NCBI GenBank assembly: GCA_030655595.1
Contig: JAUSNQ010000075.1
Location: 1-17,434 of the forward strand
DNA from: Paludibacter sp.
Lineage (GTDB): Bacteria > Bacteroidota > Bacteroidia > Bacteroidales > Paludibacteraceae
Length of the DNA stretch: 17,434 nt
Direction: 5' to 3'
The position numbers and the translations under genes were made by a program. Of this stretch, positions 15,954 to 17,434 are shown piece after piece. Positions within the stretch are counted from its first letter, which is position 1. Each line of letters starts with the position of its first letter. The notes under the pieces are model-generated. The model had not been told where the DNA came from, searched no databases, and worked only from the letters and a program-made list of their open reading frames with translations.

Positions 15954-15959
15954 CCTCCT
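15954..15959 (-). promoter_or_regulatory. Strong Shine-Dalgarno sequence of greA
   Basis: On the minus strand AGGAGG stands seven bases before the greA ATG. The other genes in the window show nothing comparable. Bacteroidetes ribosomes generally make little use of this pairing. Confidence 0.75.
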
Positions 15960-15987
15960 GTAAAAACGGTTATTAATTAATTCAAAC

Positions 15988-16021
15988 AAAAAAGAATTCC
16001 GACTGCGTCGCCGGAACTCTT
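15988..16021 (-). terminator. Terminator-like hairpin in the greA leader
   Basis: On the minus strand AAGAGTTCCG (16021-16012) pairs with CGGAATTCTT (16001-15992) over ten pairs with one G-U, around a 10-base loop. A run of T follows (six in total, two of them in the stem). It lies about 20-30 bases after the predicted greA transcription start and 46 bases before the ATG. It could be an attenuator of greA, or simply the end of the upstream gene at 16107. Confidence 0.65.
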
Positions 16022-16047
16022 ACTAATATTTTGGGTTATTCTGATTG

Positions 16048-16075
16048 CAAATATAGAAGTTATTTTTCAGACAAA
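16048..16075 (-). promoter_or_regulatory. Probable greA promoter
   Basis: On the minus strand TATATTTG (16048-16055) is an exact -7 box. TTTG at 16072-16075 is 16 bases upstream, a little closer than the usual 19-21. Transcription would start near 16042, giving a leader of about 95 bases. Confidence 0.5.
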
Positions 16076-16106
16076 AAAAACTATTATATGTTATACAACA
16101 ATGTTT

Positions 16107-16511
16107 TCAATATTTCCGATTAAAAATTTCAGAATAGATAAATGCCTTTTTAACTTCATCCGGTGTTGATAGCTCAAGCATGTTGAAAGACATGTCATCC
16201 GATTCAAGCACTTCACTACCAACAAAACTACTAACTGATCTGACCTTTTGATTGGTTTTCATGCCACTCCTATCGCCAAAGGTATTGTATTTCGGGTTAC
16301 TCTGCTTGGGTTTCTGTTTCTTTATTTGCTGATAAACAGGACGTTCAGGCTGAGTATATACTGGATATTCAGGTATTATATCTTCCAAATCAGGCAACTC
16401 GGGAAGCTCATATTCAGCTTCGGCTGCTTTTTTCTTTCGCCTGCTTAAAATACTGCTTAAGCCTGCGATTAAAATTACTATTAAATATATATAATCACCA
16501 ATACTATCCAT
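16107..16511 (-). CDS. Small membrane-anchored protein of unknown function
   Basis: I do not recognise a characterised family. The 134-residue protein starts with one membrane-spanning segment (about 7-22, YIYLIVILIAGLSSIL), followed by a basic stop-transfer patch RRKKK. The orientation should therefore be short N-terminus outside and the long tail in the cytoplasm. The tail is acidic and proline-rich (about 34-60, ELPELPDLEDIIPEYP), then basic (64-90). It ends in a helical motif, PDEVKKAFIYSEIFNRKY, similar to the KAxIYSEILNRKY ending I recall from many uncharacterised Bacteroidetes proteins. The 5' end is supported by a full-consensus promoter 26 bases upstream of the ATG. It is transcribed toward greA with 160 bases between. 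A scaffold or adaptor role at the inner membrane is only a guess. Confidence 0.75.
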   Translation of the reverse strand: MDSIGDYIYLIVILIAGLSSILSRRKKKAAEAEYELPELPDLEDIIPEYPVYTQPERPVYQQIKKQKPKQSNPKYNTFGDRSGMKTNQKVRSVSSFVGSEVLESDDMSFNMLELSTPDEVKKAFIYSEIFNRKY

Positions 16512-16536
16512 TTCATTTCCGTTTTAGATGTCACGA

Positions 16537-16567
16537 CAAATATATGCAAAGCATTTCAATAATCAAA
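16537..16567 (-). promoter_or_regulatory. Promoter of the small membrane protein gene
   Basis: On the minus strand TTTG (16564-16567) is followed after 19 bases by TATATTTG (16537-16544), both full consensus. Transcription starts near 16531, about 20 bases before the ATG. Confidence 0.75.
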
Positions 16568-16578
16568 TAGGCAGACGT

Positions 16579-16613
16579 AAAAAAACAATGGGTAACTTCA
16601 CAGCCACCCATTG
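16579..16613 (-). terminator. Terminator hairpin of the candidate small RNA
   Basis: On the minus strand CAATGGGT (16613-16606) pairs with ACCCATTG (16593-16586). The inner GGCT and AGTT add four more pairs (two G-U). The loop is GTGA, a GNRA tetraloop, so the stem is 12 continuous pairs. Seven T follow. On the plus strand no T-run follows, so it belongs to a minus-strand transcript. Confidence 0.8.
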
Positions 16614-16661
16614 CACATTTTAACCTAAACCTTAACTATGAAAAATTTATCTGTTTGTTTA
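16579..16661 (-). ncRNA. Candidate small RNA, about 80 nt
   Basis: An isolated transcription unit is visible on the minus strand: a promoter at 16667-16698, then about 45 bases without a credible gene, then an intrinsic terminator. The transcript would begin near 16661 and end in the U-run near 16579. Its 5' half is single-stranded and A/U-rich, and contains a TTAAGGTTTAGGTTAA stretch that could be a pairing region. Its 3' half is the terminator hairpin. It has no evident start codon with a reading frame. It could also be an mRNA leader that lost its gene. I recall similar sequence in other Bacteroidales intergenic regions but cannot verify this. Confidence 0.55.
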
Positions 16662-16666
16662 CTCTG

Positions 16667-16698
16667 CAAAGATATATTGCGTAGTTTAAACCACCAAA
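16667..16698 (-). promoter_or_regulatory. Promoter of the candidate small RNA
   Basis: On the minus strand TTTG (16695-16698) is followed after 20 bases by TATCTTTG (16667-16674), an exact TAnnTTTG. No protein gene starts within a plausible distance before the terminator. Confidence 0.65.
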
Positions 16699-16872
16699 CA
16701 TTTCTGCAATTATTTTACGCAAAACGTAAAGATTTAACATTTAATGACAGTTTACATTTTGAGCCACTCTGAAAATCAAAGATTTAAATTACATCATTAA
16801 CAGTTTTTCAAAATGTTAAATCCTATAAATCTAGTAGTTTTTGTAATATTTCCATATTAAAGCAATATCCAT

Positions 16873-16880
16873 TACCTTTG
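16873..16880 (+). promoter_or_regulatory. -7 box of the miaB promoter
   Basis: TACCTTTG is an exact TAnnTTTG box, 27 bases before the miaB ATG. A TTTG at 16840-16843 is 29 bases away, too far for a standard -33 box, so the upstream element is not identified. Confidence 0.5.
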
Positions 16881-16906
16881 TATGGTATTTTATATTAATA
16901 TTAAAA

Positions 16907-17434
16907 ATGAAGACAAACGAAACAAAGGTCGCTTCAACGGACTTTAAATCCGCCTTGAACGACAAAAAACTCTTTATTGAAACCTATGGATGTCAGATGA
17001 ATGTGGCTGACAGTGAGGTCGTTGCCTCCATCATGCAAATGGATGGTTTCGGACTTACCGAAGAGATTACAGATGCAGATGCAATCTTTGTCAATACTTG
17101 CTCAGTAAGAGATAACGCTGAACAAAAGATAATCAATCGTTTGAAGTACTATCAATCACTCAAAAGAAAACGAAAAGGCTTGGTGATTGGGGTTATTGGC
17201 TGTATGGCAGAACGTGTAAAAGAAACGCTAATCACCGATCATGGCGTGAATATCGTGGTTGGTCCTGATGCTTACTTAGACATACCGAACCTGATCAATT
17301 CCGTAGAGAAAGGAGAAAAGGCAATTAATGTTGAACTATCTAAAACTGAAACATACCGGGATGTTATGCCGACCAGAATTGGGGCTTCCATTTCCGGCTT
17401 TGTATCAATTATGCGGGGATGCGACAAGTTTTGT
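16907..17434 (+). CDS. miaB: tRNA-2-methylthio-N6-dimethylallyladenosine synthase MiaB (5' part)
   Basis: MiaB is a radical-SAM enzyme that adds a methylthio group to i6A at position 37 of tRNAs reading codons that begin with U. The window holds the first 176 residues and is cut by its right edge. The N-terminal methylthiotransferase domain is complete, with the three cysteines of the auxiliary 4Fe-4S cluster: C29 in ETYGCQMN, C65 in VNTCSVRD and C99 in IGCMAER. The radical-SAM CxxxCxxC motif starts at C172 (MRGCDKFC) and breaks off after its second cysteine C176. The YGCQMN and NTCSVRDNAEQK wording favours MiaB over RimO or MtaB. The ATG at 16907 follows a TACCTTTG promoter box. There is no sign of damage. 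Confidence 0.93.
   Translation, partial: MKTNETKVASTDFKSALNDKKLFIETYGCQMNVADSEVVASIMQMDGFGLTEEITDADAIFVNTCSVRDNAEQKIINRLKYYQSLKRKRKGLVIGVIGCMAERVKETLITDHGVNIVVGPDAYLDIPNLINSVEKGEKAINVELSKTETYRDVMPTRIGASISGFVSIMRGCDKFC

Larger units (their letters stand above)
16512..16906. other. Intergenic region between the small membrane protein and miaB
   Basis: This 395-base divergent region contains, from left to right: the small membrane protein's promoter (16537-16567), a minus-strand terminator (16579-16613), a candidate small RNA and its promoter (up to 16698), and a miaB -7 box (16873-16880). A small inverted repeat, TTTACG-N5-CGTAAA, lies at 16714-16730. Bases 16731-16870 are AT-rich and show nothing clear. 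Confidence 0.65.

Noticed and set aside
16714..16730. Inverted repeat TTTACG-N5-CGTAAA as an operator of the candidate small RNA
   Set aside because: Six bases per arm in AT-rich DNA occurs easily by chance, and it lies 16 bases upstream of the -33 box without other support.
16638..16772. A 44-codon plus-strand frame beginning MKNLSVCLLCKD
   Set aside because: It overlaps the candidate small RNA antisense, its composition is not protein-like, no plus-strand promoter precedes it at the right distance, and the following DNA shows no coding pattern. Chance frame.

Overview
The window looks like the chromosome of a Bacteroidetes bacterium, probably order Bacteroidales. Several intergenic regions carry the TAnnTTTG -7 box typical of this phylum, four of them with TTTG 19-20 bases upstream. 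Most genes lack a Shine-Dalgarno sequence. Two large secreted proteins end in type IX secretion (T9SS) sorting domains. The housekeeping proteins (PheS, eukaryote-like GlgB, MiaB) have Bacteroidetes character.

Layout. 1-1362 is an apparently complete IS4-family insertion sequence whose left inverted repeat is the first base of the window. 1455-2543 is alanine dehydrogenase. 2826-7318 holds two tandem paralogues for T9SS-exported proteins (signal peptide, seven FG-GAP/VCBS blades, a Cys-containing linker, two BACON domains, sorting domain), preceded by a good promoter and an AGCT-rich leader. They converge on pheS (minus strand). pheS is divergent from a plus-strand run: a DUF2461 protein, a YhcH/YjgK/YiaL protein and glycogen branching enzyme. 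A hairpin at 11758-11793 separates glgB from a minus-strand pair, long-chain acyl-CoA synthetase plus a bile-acid/sodium-symporter-family (BASS) transporter. That pair has a full-consensus promoter whose -33 box lies inside a 25-base palindrome.

Further right, also on the minus strand, are greA and a HIT-family gene, closed by a strong terminator at 14951-14977. The HIT gene is followed in frame by a diverged second copy of its own 3' end. The greA leader holds a terminator-like hairpin and an unusually strong Shine-Dalgarno sequence. A small membrane-anchored protein of unknown function follows. The last intergenic region (16512-16906) holds a candidate small RNA of about 80 nt on the minus strand, with its own promoter and a terminator hairpin capped by a GNRA tetraloop. 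The plus-strand miaB gene then runs off the window edge.

Most genes are core metabolism or information processing. The observations most worth following are the candidate small RNA, the 3'-end duplication at the HIT gene, the greA leader, the paired T9SS propeller/BACON proteins with a co-varying cysteine pair, and the IS hairpin that could block translation from read-through transcripts.
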